Source: Photobacterium gaetbulicola Gung47 (GTDB lineage Bacteria; Pseudomonadota; Gammaproteobacteria; Enterobacterales; Vibrionaceae). Taken from it: a stretch of DNA of 64,000 bases. Positions 9,475 to 18,869 of this stretch are shown here, piece by piece. The DNA lies in assembly GCA_000940995.1 (NCBI GenBank), contig CP005974.1, positions 2,604,001 to 2,668,000 on the forward strand, written 5' to 3'. The first letter of the stretch is position 1, and each line of letters begins with the position of its first letter. Position numbers and translations under genes: made by a program. Under the pieces are notes generated by a model. It was given only the letters and a program-made list of their open reading frames with translations. It searched no databases and was not told the DNA's origin.

Positions 9475-12400
9475 ATGAAAATTGCTATATTACGCTTCTT
9501 ACTTTTTTTCATACCCTTACTGACTATTACGTCAGCATCTATCTATTATATTTACAGCGAAGATATCACCCAGCTTAACCACCGTATTCAAGATCGAGAG
9601 AATAGCCGCCATCAATCCTCTTTACACATTACAAGGTTACACTTCGCGCCGATTATTGACGATCTCCGTTATATCAGTGAAAAAGCGATAGAGTTATCCC
9701 ACTCTCACCATACCATTGAACGACAGCACGAAATCCTGACAGCTACATTCCAGCGTTTATCGACAACCCGCTCCTATTATGATCAAGTACGTTTGATCAA
9801 CGAGCAAGGCCAGGAGGTTATCAGAGTCAACAAAAAGGATGGAAGAGCGGTGGCTGTGGACAGCATTAATTTGCAAAATAAAGGCCATCGTGGCTATGTT
9901 CAGAGAGCCCTCGACATCCCACCAGGCAGTTTTTACACCTCTCAATTCGACCTTAATCAAGAAAATGGCGAAATAGAACTCCCTCATAAACCTATGCTGA
10001 GATTCGTTAGCCATATCAAAATGAACGGCAAAAGCTGGTTGCTCACGCTCAATTATCTTGGAGTCGACTATCTGGAAGAGCTAAAAGGGCAATACGGTTG
10101 GGATCAAGTGCAAAACTGGCTCATAAACAGTAATGGTCAATGGTTGCTTGGCCCAACAGCAGAGAGTGCATGGCAATTCATGCCTGCTTTGGTCAATCCT
10201 AATCAGCAGGATTTTAATCGCCTCTACCCTTCCCTTTGGCATGAGATTAAAAACAACATTCGCGGCCAAGTGATTATTGGTGACTACCTATATACCTATA
10301 CCCGTTTTTTCTCCGGTACACGATTCAAAGGGGAAGATAGTTTTACCCTACCTTTCCAAGGCACCGATTTACCTTGGACGATAATATCCAAAGTCAACAT
10401 GGCAGAGGCGGTGGCCGAACTTGCTTTTACTCAAAAGCGTATCGTCAAGCTGGTCATTTTCACTGGGTTAATTATCTGTTTGGCTTCAGGCTGCCTAGTG
10501 CTGGCGTGGCACCTATCCCAGCTATTGAATGTTCAGCGTAAAATGACCCTCAAAGTTAAGGATACCGCTTTACAGTACGCGACGGTATTGCGCCATGTGC
10601 CAGACGGGTTAATGACCCTCGATCAAGAAATGAAAATTGTCACTGCCAATAATGCCGCCAGACAAATATTATCCCTCGGAAGTAAGGACATCATTGGCTG
10701 CACCCTAACAAAGCTATTACCCGGCACACAGTTTCGCCGACAGATGGAAGCGATCATTGAACAGTTACATCAACTGCGTGAAAAGAAGCAGCCCACCATC
10801 AAGATCCGATTGCAGTTCTCCAACCTGAAGACCAAACATATTGAGATCATCGCAACAGAAACGGCTTACAGCTCAAGCCATGAAATTTTACTTAACCTAC
10901 GTGATGTGACCTACTGGATTGAACGAGAAGAAAAACTCAAGTGCATGTCACGAGCCCTTGAGCAAAGTAACGACTCTATCATCATAACGGACAGACGAGG
11001 TGTAGTTGAGTATGTAAACCGCTCTTTCGAGGAACATAACGGTATCAAGTCCAAAGACATTATCGGTAAACAGTCCATTGAGTTATTAAGAAATACCCTC
11101 AACAGCACCAGCGACGTCAAGCATGTGCAAAAACAGTTGAAACAAGGCCATGTTATTGAGCGGGTTATTGCTCATAAACAAGATGATGAACACATCATCT
11201 ATGAAGAAAAAACCATTGCCCCTATACGTAACAACCGCGGCAAAATTAGCCACTATATATCTACCGGCAAGGATATCACGGAGCGGGTATTATTCGAAAA
11301 TCGCCTGCACCGTCTCGTTCACTATGATTTATTAACTGAGCTGCCAAACCGAACCCTACTCCAGCAACAGCTCGGCGCTGCGGTGAAGTGTAATAAGCAC
11401 CACGGAGAGAATATCGCCCTACTTTCTTTGGATTTGGATTATTTCAAGCAGATCAACGACTCTCTGGGGCATGCCGTTGGCGACAAGGTGATCCAAACGA
11501 CCGCTAGGCGTATTCAACGCCTGCTAAGAGAAACAGATTTCCTCGCCAGACTTGGTGGCGACGAGTTCGCCATACTCCTGGCACAAAATGCCAACTTACA
11601 AAATGTCACCAATATTGCGACGCGTATCCTGAAGCACATCTCAGCCCCGCTTGTTGTGGAAGGCAAGGAGCTGTTTTTAACCGCCAGCATCGGCATCAGC
11701 TTCTTCCCTGATGACTCGGAGATCGCTGAGAATATCAGTAAATATGCAGATATCGCCCTTTACCGAGCGAAAGAGCAAGGACGCAACCAATTCTGTTTCT
11801 ATACTCAGGAAATGGGGGTACACAGTGTACAGCAAATTCAACTGGAATCAGAATTACGGCGCACTGTGGGTACGGATCGCTATGAGTTTTTCTACCAACC
11901 CAAAGTTCATGCCCATGATCATAAAATATCTGGTGTTGAAGCCCTACTGAGGTGGCGCAATAAACATGGTGAACATGAGTCACCACTCAATATCATTCCT
12001 ATACTTGAACGTTCTGGCGTCATTATTGAAGCTGGGGAGCACCTGATACATAAAGCCTGCCAACAATTGAAAGAGTGGCAGGACAAGCAAATTTACCTTA
12101 ACTTTGCTCTAAACATCTCTGCTCAGCAGTTATTGGGGTCAAATATCGTCGAAACGATTGACAAGGCGATCATTCAAAGTGGCTGTGATCCTAAATATCT
12201 CGAAATAGAGATCACTGAAACCGTCATCATGTCTGATGTCAACACCGCATTAGATAAGCTGATTAAGCTTGAGGCTCTGGGCGTTAAAATAGCGATTGAT
12301 GATTTTGGAACCGGCTATTCATCGCTCGCTTACCTAAGCCGGTTCCCTATCCACATTCTGAAAATTGATCGTGAATTCATCAAAGAGCTGCCTTGGAACA

Positions 12401-12642
12401 AAGATAATATTGCCATCACCCGCTCAATTGTCGAATTGGCTCATAATTTAAATATGCGAGTAGTCGCCGAAGGTGTAGAACACCAGTCTCAACGCGACTT
12501 TCTGTCAAGCATCGGGGTCGAGGAATTCCAAGGCTTCTTATTTGGTCGACCACAGCCAGTAGACGAATTTGAACAGCATTACCTCGAACAAGCTGCAGAC
12601 ACAGCTCCAGGCCCAATCACGATCAAAGACTCTGAGGTCTAA
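9475..12642 (+). CDS. Membrane PAS-GGDEF-EAL c-di-GMP enzyme
   Basis: A 1055-residue c-di-GMP turnover protein. Two membrane segments (about residues 5-27 and 318-345) flank a roughly 290-residue periplasmic sensor. Two PAS domains follow (about 365-480 and 490-605). The GGDEF domain carries an intact RLGGDEF near residue 692, with an RETD product-inhibition site five residues before it. The EAL domain starts at GVEALLRW near residue 820 and keeps its metal and catalytic residues (NIS, EITET, DDFGTGYSS, KIDREF, AEGVEH, QGFLFG). Both activities are possible; which dominates cannot be read from sequence. It is monocistronic. Confidence 0.93.
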   Translation: MKIAILRFLLFFIPLLTITSASIYYIYSEDITQLNHRIQDRENSRHQSSLHITRLHFAPIIDDLRYISEKAIELSHSHHTIERQHEILTATFQRLSTTRSYYDQVRLINEQGQEVIRVNKKDGRAVAVDSINLQNKGHRGYVQRALDIPPGSFYTSQFDLNQENGEIELPHKPMLRFVSHIKMNGKSWLLTLNYLGVDYLEELKGQYGWDQVQNWLINSNGQWLLGPTAESAWQFMPALVNPNQQDFNRLYPSLWHEIKNNIRGQVIIGDYLYTYTRFFSGTRFKGEDSFTLPFQGTDLPWTIISKVNMAEAVAELAFTQKRIVKLVIFTGLIICLASGCLVLAWHLSQLLNVQRKMTLKVKDTALQYATVLRHVPDGLMTLDQEMKIVTANNAARQILSLGSKDIIGCTLTKLLPGTQFRRQMEAIIEQLHQLREKKQPTIKIRLQFSNLKTKHIEIIATETAYSSSHEILLNLRDVTYWIEREEKLKCMSRALEQSNDSIIITDRRGVVEYVNRSFEEHNGIKSKDIIGKQSIELLRNTLNSTSDVKHVQKQLKQGHVIERVIAHKQDDEHIIYEEKTIAPIRNNRGKISHYISTGKDITERVLFENRLHRLVHYDLLTELPNRTLLQQQLGAAVKCNKHHGENIALLSLDLDYFKQINDSLGHAVGDKVIQTTARRIQRLLRETDFLARLGGDEFAILLAQNANLQNVTNIATRILKHISAPLVVEGKELFLTASIGISFFPDDSEIAENISKYADIALYRAKEQGRNQFCFYTQEMGVHSVQQIQLESELRRTVGTDRYEFFYQPKVHAHDHKISGVEALLRWRNKHGEHESPLNIIPILERSGVIIEAGEHLIHKACQQLKEWQDKQIYLNFALNISAQQLLGSNIVETIDKAIIQSGCDPKYLEIEITETVIMSDVNTALDKLIKLEALGVKIAIDDFGTGYSSLAYLSRFPIHILKIDREFIKELPWNKDNIAITRSIVELAHNLNMRVVAEGVEHQSQRDFLSSIGVEEFQGFLFGRPQPVDEFEQHYLEQAADTAPGPITIKDSEV

Positions 12643-13261
12643 CCGGATTCTTGCCATTCTCATTACCCAAGTAACCTTGAGAAGCCTGTTTGACTCGACT
12701 ATATAAAGGTAAAAACGGAAAAACTTGATCTAACACGCATTATATACGCTGTTTTATTAGTCATCGATGGTAAAAAATCAATCTGAGTTATCATTCAGCA
12801 AGAATAAGATAAAAAAATTAAAAAAATATAGACCAAAAAATACCCATCTCGATGAATTCCCCCCCCAAAGTTCATATTGGGTTACTAAATAAACGACAAT
12901 TTCAGAGGTGTAACATATTAATTACATTGATTCTTAAAGGATATATTCCGCTTTTTTCGTATGGATATTCATCAGTAACGCAATAGCCTGCTGATTTTAA
13001 AGCAGTCACGTATTCATTCTAAGACATTTTCTATCTTTTGAGCTAATTATCAACAAAGCTTAAGAAAACCAAAATCAAGAACATCACAATAACAAAGCAG
13101 CTTACAGCTTTGCCCTAAAATATACATAAACACAATAATCAAAACATAAACAACCAAGCGATAACCAAGGGTCTACACTATTGTCGTTGAAATGGCAATA
13201 TAGGCAGTCGCCATTTTAGGCGGTAAAATTAACGCCTGAGAAAAAATGAAAAGACATAATC
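12643..13261. other. Long intergenic region before gltS
   Basis: About 620 AT-rich bases. A degenerate copy of a dispersed repeat lies at 12664-12685. An imperfect inverted repeat (AAATGGC near 13188, GCCATTTT near 13212) lies just before gltS. No gene, terminator or RNA family is recognised. Confidence 0.5.
12664..12685 (+). repeat. Copy of dispersed ATACCCAAGT repeat
   Basis: TACCCAAGTAACCTTGAG resembles the copies at 31477-31513 and 36341-36380. It is the most degraded of the clear copies and sits just past a gene end. Confidence 0.4.
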
Positions 13262-14485
13262 ATGAATTCAGTTATACAAGTAAGCGAACTTGAGTCGTTT
13301 CTCATTGCGATTATTGTGCTTTTTCTTGGCTACTTCATTAATAGCAAAGTAAAGGTATTCAAAAAGTACAATATTCCAGAGCCTATTGTTGGCGGATTGA
13401 TTGTTGCTGTACTAATTGCAGTATTACATACACAAGGTATTGATATCACCTTCAAGCTAAGCCTCAAAGACACGCTGATGCAGATGTTCTTTGCCACAGT
13501 CGGTTTAGCCGCAAGCTTTAAACTGCTAGCCAAAGGTGGCTCACGAGTCTTCTTGTTCCTTGGTATCGCAACACTTTATATCATCATCCAAAACGCCGTG
13601 GGGGTAAGTCTGAGCACAATGCTTGGCCTAGACCCGCTATTAGGGCTTATGGTGGGTTCTATCACCCTATCTGGCGGCCATGGTACGGGTGCCGCATGGT
13701 CACAAACATTTGCCGATAGCTATGGCCTGCAAACCCTAGAGCTATCAATGGCAGCTGCGACCTTTGGCCTCGTCATGGGCGGGATCATCGGCGGACCTGT
13801 AGCACAGCGGCTAATCAACCGCTTTTCTCTGACGTCGGAGTTCGGTATTGGCGAAAAGCACCATATTGAACACCCGGACTTGGTCACATACAGCGACCAC
13901 GAAGAAGATCGCATTACTGCGAAGAACACAATCGAAGTCCTCTTTATTCTGCTGATCTGTGTCGCAGGCGCTGCTCATGTGAAAGAGCTCATCGATGGCT
14001 TTGGTATTAACTGGCTCCGTATCCCGGACTTTGTCTACGCCCTCTTTATCGGTGTGTTCATTACCAATATTTGTGAAACAACCAAAGTCTACAAAATTAA
14101 TAATGAAACCGTCGATGCCCTAGGCACCATTTCACTCTCCCTGTTTCTCGCGATGGCCTTAATGAGCCTTCAGCTTTGGGAGTTGCTTGGCCTTGCATTG
14201 CCAATGATTGTTATTTTGTCGGTACAAACTGTTACTCTGGCGGCCTTTGCCTACTTCGTCACTTTCCGACTTATGGGCAAAACCTATGATGCTGCCGTTA
14301 TTGCCGGCGGACACTGTGGTTTTGGTATGGGGGCGACCCCTACCGCGGTGATGAATATGGGGGCACTCGTCTCACGCAATGGCCCGTCGCCACAGGCATT
14401 TATGGTTGTGCCTATTGTCGGTGCCTTCTTTATCGACATTGCCAACCTGATTGTTCTGCAGACCTACATCAGCTTTATTCAATAA
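13262..14485 (+). CDS. gltS: Sodium/glutamate symporter
   Basis: A 407-residue inner-membrane sodium:glutamate symporter of the ESS family; the E. coli protein has 401 residues. The two inverted halves each have a re-entrant glycine-rich segment: GSITLSGGHGTGAAWSQ near residue 130-146 and GGHCGFGMGATPTAVMN near residue 350-366. About ten to twelve hydrophobic helices are seen. It imports glutamate using the sodium gradient, usual in marine vibrios. It is monocistronic, with a GC-rich hairpin after it. Confidence 0.95.
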   Translation: MNSVIQVSELESFLIAIIVLFLGYFINSKVKVFKKYNIPEPIVGGLIVAVLIAVLHTQGIDITFKLSLKDTLMQMFFATVGLAASFKLLAKGGSRVFLFLGIATLYIIIQNAVGVSLSTMLGLDPLLGLMVGSITLSGGHGTGAAWSQTFADSYGLQTLELSMAAATFGLVMGGIIGGPVAQRLINRFSLTSEFGIGEKHHIEHPDLVTYSDHEEDRITAKNTIEVLFILLICVAGAAHVKELIDGFGINWLRIPDFVYALFIGVFITNICETTKVYKINNETVDALGTISLSLFLAMALMSLQLWELLGLALPMIVILSVQTVTLAAFAYFVTFRLMGKTYDAAVIAGGHCGFGMGATPTAVMNMGALVSRNGPSPQAFMVVPIVGAFFIDIANLIVLQTYISFIQ

Positions 14486-14497
14486 CCCTCCGACATT

Positions 14498-14518
14498 GCC
14501 GGGCGCCTATGGCCCGGC
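14498..14518 (+). terminator. Possible terminator of gltS
   Basis: Stem GCCGGGC (14498-14504) with GCCCGGC (14512-14518), followed by a poor T-rich stretch. It is weak as an intrinsic terminator. Confidence 0.45.
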
Positions 14519-14731
14519 TTTGCCCTTCGGCCTCCCCCAGCTATTATTATCTATAGCGTCTCTTACCAGGGTTGATGAGTACATCGACCCGGGATAACAA
14601 CTAGCACAAAAAGATCTTCTCTCGTTTAGGGTGCGCTATGTTAACGGCCACAAGCATCTGTGTGGTATCTCTGTTGAACCTTTACCTATCGTCAAGTTCG
14701 GTAGGATCATAAAGAGCGTGGGAGTATCAAT

Positions 14732-14968
14732 ATGTTAGGTGAAAATCATGCACTGTTTATCGAATACCCAGAACACCAGGATAGAATTAAGGAGCTAAAA
14801 CAATCCGACGAACACTTCAAGCAAATGGCTGATCGCTACCACCAGCTAGATCACAAAATCAGAGGCCTTGAAGGTAATAACATTCCCACAGACGATCACC
14901 ATTTTACGCAGCTCAAATTAGAACGCCTCCAACTGAAAGACAGAATCTATAGCATTCTTTCTCACTGA
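14732..14968 (+). CDS. YdcH/DUF465 family small protein
   Basis: A 78-residue all-helical protein with the DUF465 pattern: an N-terminal segment, then HFKQMADRYHQLDHKIRGLEG and a C-terminal helix ending in LKLERLQLKDRIYSIL. Members form short helical coiled coils and their function is not established. The ORF begins at ATG with GGGAG about ten bases before. It stands alone between gltS and the MFS gene. Confidence 0.85.
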   Translation: MLGENHALFIEYPEHQDRIKELKQSDEHFKQMADRYHQLDHKIRGLEGNNIPTDDHHFTQLKLERLQLKDRIYSILSH

Positions 14969-15299
14969 TACTGCCATATCCTTTGCATTAACTATGCCCA
15001 CATCACAGGTTTACAAACTGTGGTGTGGCATATGTTTACATGTTCCTATCCGCAAAGATGTCTAGCCAATTTTACGAATAAGCCATTGAATAAATGGAAG
15101 AATCCTTATTGACAGCATATGAATGGACAAAATCAGCCTGGAAACAATTGTAACCAGATATTTCTAGCGGTTTCCTATTCAAAAAATATTGATAGAATCC
15201 GCGCACCTTTAGTAGCAATCAACTTTTGTTAATAAAGACCAATTTTTTTTGAGCGCAGTATGAGACCATACTGCTTCCCTTGTAGTGACAGAGAAAACA
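14969..15299. other. Intergenic region with a leader palindrome
   Basis: About 330 bases. A perfect 8-bp hairpin GCAGTATG (15255-15262) and CATACTGC (15267-15274) lies 25 bases before the MFS start. A weaker inverted repeat, CACAG-GTTTACAAA-CTGTG, is at 15004-15022. No gene is seen. Confidence 0.5.
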
Positions 15300-16523
15300 A
15301 TGACTAAATTCGATAAAGCAAAACAGATCCTGCTGGCAGGTTTCTGTATCAACCTATGTATGGGCATCCTGTATGCTTGGAGTGTTTTCAAGCAAGCACT
15401 CGTTCTAGATATGGGCTGGTCTGATGCAGATGCTTCAATGCCATACTCAGTTGCTGTAATTACTTTTGCTCTATCTCTTTTGGTAGCTGGTGTTCTTCAA
15501 GATCGCATGGGCCCTCGTAAGATCCTTATCTTGGGTACGACGCTTGTTGGTTCAGGCATGATCATTTCAAGCTTCGCCACCAGCCCTCTACTTCTTCTGA
15601 TCACATTTGGTCTGATGACTGGTGCGGGTATCGGTTTTGGCTATGCATGTCTTGCGCCTTCAGCGATGAAGTGGTTCCACCCTTCTAAAAAAGGCCTGGT
15701 AAACGGTCTGATTGCTGCAGGCTTTGGTCTGGCGGCTGTATACCTAGCACCACTAACATCGCTGCTTATTGACTCTTTCGGTATCAGCACCAGCTTCCTG
15801 ATCCTGGGTGTTGCTATCCTGCTGATTTCGGTTCCATTAGCATGCACCATCACTAACCCACCAGAGGGCTACCAGCCGCCAGTACCTGCGAACTATAAGG
15901 CAAAAGCAAGCAAGCCGGTTGACATCCAATGGCGTGCAATGTTGAAGACCCCTCAGTTCTACTCGCTATGGATTATGTTTGCCCTTGCTTCTTCAGCCGG
16001 TCTGATGGTCATTGGCAATATCACTCTGATCGCTGCCCAGCAGGCAAATATCACTGAAGCGGCATTCCTGGTTGTTGTTCTGTCAATCTTCAACTCTGGC
16101 GGCCGTGTTGCTGCTGGTATGCTTGCTGATAAAATTGGTGGCCTACGTACCCTAACGATTGCATTCATCATGCAGGGTATCAACATGGTACTGTTCGCAA
16201 GCTTTGATTCAAGCTTCACACTAATGGTTGGTGCGGCGCTTGCCGGTGTAGGTTACGGTACGCTACTAGCGGTGTTCCCAACCCTGACGGCTGAATTCTA
16301 TGGTCTGAAAAACTACGGCGCCAACTTCGGTGTGCTTTACACGGCATGGGGTGTCAGTGGTTTCATCGGCTCCGCGATTACGGCTATCGCAATGGCTGCT
16401 TCAGGTAACTACACCCTGGCTTACACCATCTGCGCGGTAATGATGGCACTGAATGTATTGCTTTCTGTACTCACCAAACCAGTTGATGCCGAAGCCCTAG
16501 AGAAAAAATTGGCGCGCGCCTAA
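15300..16523 (+). CDS. OFA-family MFS transporter
   Basis: A 407-residue major facilitator with twelve hydrophobic segments. The N-terminal pattern (GFCINLCMGILYAWSVF) and the conserved loop GVLQDRMGPRKILILG after helix 2, mirrored by AGMLADKIGG in the second half, are typical of the oxalate/formate antiporter (OFA) group, which includes monocarboxylate carriers. The substrate is not known. The ATG at 15300 is preferred; an in-frame GTG at 15285 lacks family support. Its natural terminator is now 1.9 kb away, beyond an antisense group II intron. Confidence 0.88.
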   Translation: MTKFDKAKQILLAGFCINLCMGILYAWSVFKQALVLDMGWSDADASMPYSVAVITFALSLLVAGVLQDRMGPRKILILGTTLVGSGMIISSFATSPLLLLITFGLMTGAGIGFGYACLAPSAMKWFHPSKKGLVNGLIAAGFGLAAVYLAPLTSLLIDSFGISTSFLILGVAILLISVPLACTITNPPEGYQPPVPANYKAKASKPVDIQWRAMLKTPQFYSLWIMFALASSAGLMVIGNITLIAAQQANITEAAFLVVVLSIFNSGGRVAAGMLADKIGGLRTLTIAFIMQGINMVLFASFDSSFTLMVGAALAGVGYGTLLAVFPTLTAEFYGLKNYGANFGVLYTAWGVSGFIGSAITAIAMAASGNYTLAYTICAVMMALNVLLSVLTKPVDAEALEKKLARA

Positions 16524-16538
16524 ATTCTCTTCACACAA

Positions 16539-18431
16539 ATCGAGTAGGAGGAGGCCTCACGGCCTCCGTCCTCTCACACCACCGTACAAGCGTGGGTCGC
16601 ATACGGCGGTTCCGAATATATTTTCAGTGACTCATACCCATCTCTCAATGAGTACATGCCCATCTCCTTGAACCGTTTCGTTGGCATGGCCTGATTGAGC
16701 TGCGGCGATAAAGCCAGATGCCACCATCCTTTCTCTGACATCGCTAGCTTCCAAGCATTGCGCTCGTTTACGCCTTCTTGGCGTAACCATGTCGCTATGC
16801 TGTGTCTGCGTTTTCGCTGCTTGAGTCGGTAGCACCGTAAGCGCCGTCTTATCCATTCATCCAAGCGCTGCATCGCGCTTTTCCGCATGGCGAGCTTGAA
16901 GTAGTGTTGCCAACCTCTTAGATATTGAGTTAGTTCGACTATTACTGTCTTCAACTCTCGTCCTCGATTCCGCTTCGTTATTTGACGCACTCGCTTCTTC
17001 ATGTGAGTTTGTGCTGTCTTCGAGATATGGATACTTCCATCTCGTTGGAAGCGATGGCCTAAGTAAGTCCGCTCTGTCACTCTTGTTGCCGCACTCTTCT
17101 CCCGGTTGACCGTGAGTTTCAGTTTCTGCTCCAAGAACTCCGTTATCGAGGCTTTTACTCGATTTGCGGCTTCCTCACTGTGTACGTAGATTTGGCAGTC
17201 GTCTGCATATCGGCAGAACTTATGCCCTCTTCGTTCAAGCTCTTTATCCAACTCATCTAATACGATATTTGATAGCAGCGGAGATAATGGGCCACCCTGT
17301 GGTGTCCCTCGTTGCCTCTGCTCGACTAACCCGTTTCGCATTATGCCTGCCTGTAGGTATGACCTGATCAGCTTCAGTACCCGTTTATCTGTGATATCTT
17401 TCGATAGCCTGTGCATCAGCCTATCGTGGTTCACGGTATCGAAGTATTTCGCTAGGTCAACATCGACTACATAACCCCGCCCCTCCCTGATGTAGTGGCT
17501 TGCTGCCGCCAGAGCATGGTGGGCACTACGGTTGGGCCTGAACCCGTAACTGCTGTTGGAGAACTTAGGTTCGTAGATATCTGTCAGGACTGATGTGATG
17601 GCCTGTTGGACAATCCTATCAAGTACCGTTGGGATACCTAGCTGCCTCACTCCCCCACTAGGTTTAGGGATTTCTACACCCAAGACGGGTTGGGGTTGAT
17701 AGCTACCGTCCAGAAGGCTCTGGCGGAGCGCTTGCCCATTGGAAGACTGCCGAAGCACCGAGATAGTGGCTGCTATGTCGAGTTTATCAACCCCAGCACA
17801 TCCCTTGTTCTTCTTTACTCTTCTCAGGGCTTGGTTCAGATTCGTTGATGAACAGATCTGCTCCATCAACTGAGTTGAGGTCACCAAGACTCGTCCTCCT
17901 GTCTACGCCAAACATGCTTGTCATTCTTCGTAGCCATGAGCGTCACTTGCGGTGTTGCCCATTGGTACGTAGAGATATTGTTCATCTTGCTATGACTCCA
18001 CATGATTGAGTGTCTAGTGACTGCTTCTTGATATATTCAGTTCCGGCCTTTCCCCTTGGGTTTGTACTTTCCCCAAGGTACTATGCCTTCTGCTGACTTC
18101 TTATTAACCGTCACGCAGCATCACTGCTGCACTAGTCTCGTCCGAGACAGCTAATAAGATCTCCCGAGGTAAGACGTTGTTCTTTCACTTGGTTGTGCCT
18201 GATTTACCCGTACACACTTCCCGTCGAGGCATTGGGCTATTCTATATATGGCTAGGTTACCCAAGTTGTACTGGCCTACTATCAGATTTCTGTTCGTCAC
18301 AACCAAGTTTTGCCGTTTGCTTCCTTCAGATCCCACCTCACGGTGGACACCCTTGCATAGGCTAACGGTTCTCGCTCGACTGAGCCCGTAGAGGACTTTC
18401 ACCTCCTAGAACAACGCCATGCTCGGCGCAC
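16539..18431 (-). mobile_element. Group II intron (complete, antisense to the MFS gene)
   Basis: On the minus strand the element begins with GTGCGCCGAGCATGGCG at 18431, the expected GUGYG 5' end, followed by domain I type sequence with AGGAGGTGAAAGTCCTC. It encodes a maturase and ends with a domain V hairpin (16578-16612, CCGTATGCG pairing with CTTGTACGG) and a domain VI hairpin (16550-16567, GGAGGCC and GGCCTCC), closing with CTACTCGAT at 16539. The length is 1893 bases. The 5' exon on its own strand is a terminator hairpin ending TTTTTTCTTG, the type of target known for bacterial class C introns. The class itself is inferred. The boundaries come from consensus ends. Confidence 0.88.
16574..17887 (-). 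CDS. ltrA: Group II intron reverse transcriptase/maturase
   Basis: A 437-residue intron-encoded protein. The reverse transcriptase core has GFRPNRSAHHAL near residue 115, the YVVDVDLAKYFDTVNHD block near 139-155 with catalytic Asp, GTPQGGPLSPLLSN at 194-207, and RYADD at 226-230. A maturase domain X follows (YLRGWQHYFKLA). No HNH endonuclease is present, so mobility would rely on reverse splicing without bottom-strand cleavage. The last residues (PPYATHACTVV) are read through the intron's domain V, an overlap also seen in related introns. It looks intact. Confidence 0.95.
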   Translation of the reverse strand: MVTSTQLMEQICSSTNLNQALRRVKKNKGCAGVDKLDIAATISVLRQSSNGQALRQSLLDGSYQPQPVLGVEIPKPSGGVRQLGIPTVLDRIVQQAITSVLTDIYEPKFSNSSYGFRPNRSAHHALAAASHYIREGRGYVVDVDLAKYFDTVNHDRLMHRLSKDITDKRVLKLIRSYLQAGIMRNGLVEQRQRGTPQGGPLSPLLSNIVLDELDKELERRGHKFCRYADDCQIYVHSEEAANRVKASITEFLEQKLKLTVNREKSAATRVTERTYLGHRFQRDGSIHISKTAQTHMKKRVRQITKRNRGRELKTVIVELTQYLRGWQHYFKLAMRKSAMQRLDEWIRRRLRCYRLKQRKRRHSIATWLRQEGVNERNAWKLAMSEKGWWHLALSPQLNQAMPTKRFKEMGMYSLRDGYESLKIYSEPPYATHACTVV

Positions 18432-18435
18432 CAAG

Positions 18436-18469
18436 AAAAAAGCACAGCCTTGCTGTGCTTTTACTTTTT
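18436..18469 (+). terminator. Displaced terminator of the MFS gene
   Basis: An 11-bp stem, AAAAGCACAGC (18438-18448) with GCTGTGCTTTT (18452-18462), followed by ACTTTTTC. With the intron removed it would lie about 20 bases after the MFS stop. It also forms the exon next to the intron 5' end. Confidence 0.8.
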
Positions 18470-18869
18470 CTTCTCATCCAAGAATTCTCATTCAATATTC
18501 CAAGATACATTCCCAACCTTTGTTTCAAGTATTATTTAAGCAAGCTTGGTACAGTTGGTTCAAGCTTGACACAAGCTTATCATACCCTTTTGTATTAATT
18601 GATTTTAACCACCTTTCCCTACAATATTCCTATTCGGTTTTTCTTTAACTTCGCGGCTTTCTTTATTATTTATTTTTAATAACTGTTGCAATTCCACTCT
18701 CTATTCCAACTTGTGATGCTATTTCTCTTATAGTTATTTCCCCCATATTTTTATCTCATGCAGATTTCACAAAACTGATAATTAAGAACCCAGATTTCAC
18801 TCATCTTTATTGCACGAGGTTTTCTCGTACATAAAAGCAACAGTTCGTTTTGGACGTTAGGGGTGAGTG
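18470..18869. other. Intergenic region before the di-haem protein
   Basis: About 400 bases, T-rich on the plus strand. It should hold the promoter of the next gene. I see no gene or named motif. Confidence 0.5.

Noticed and set aside
18151..18402. Minus-strand 83-residue open frame upstream of the maturase
   Set aside because: It lies in the structured 5' RNA domains of the group II intron.
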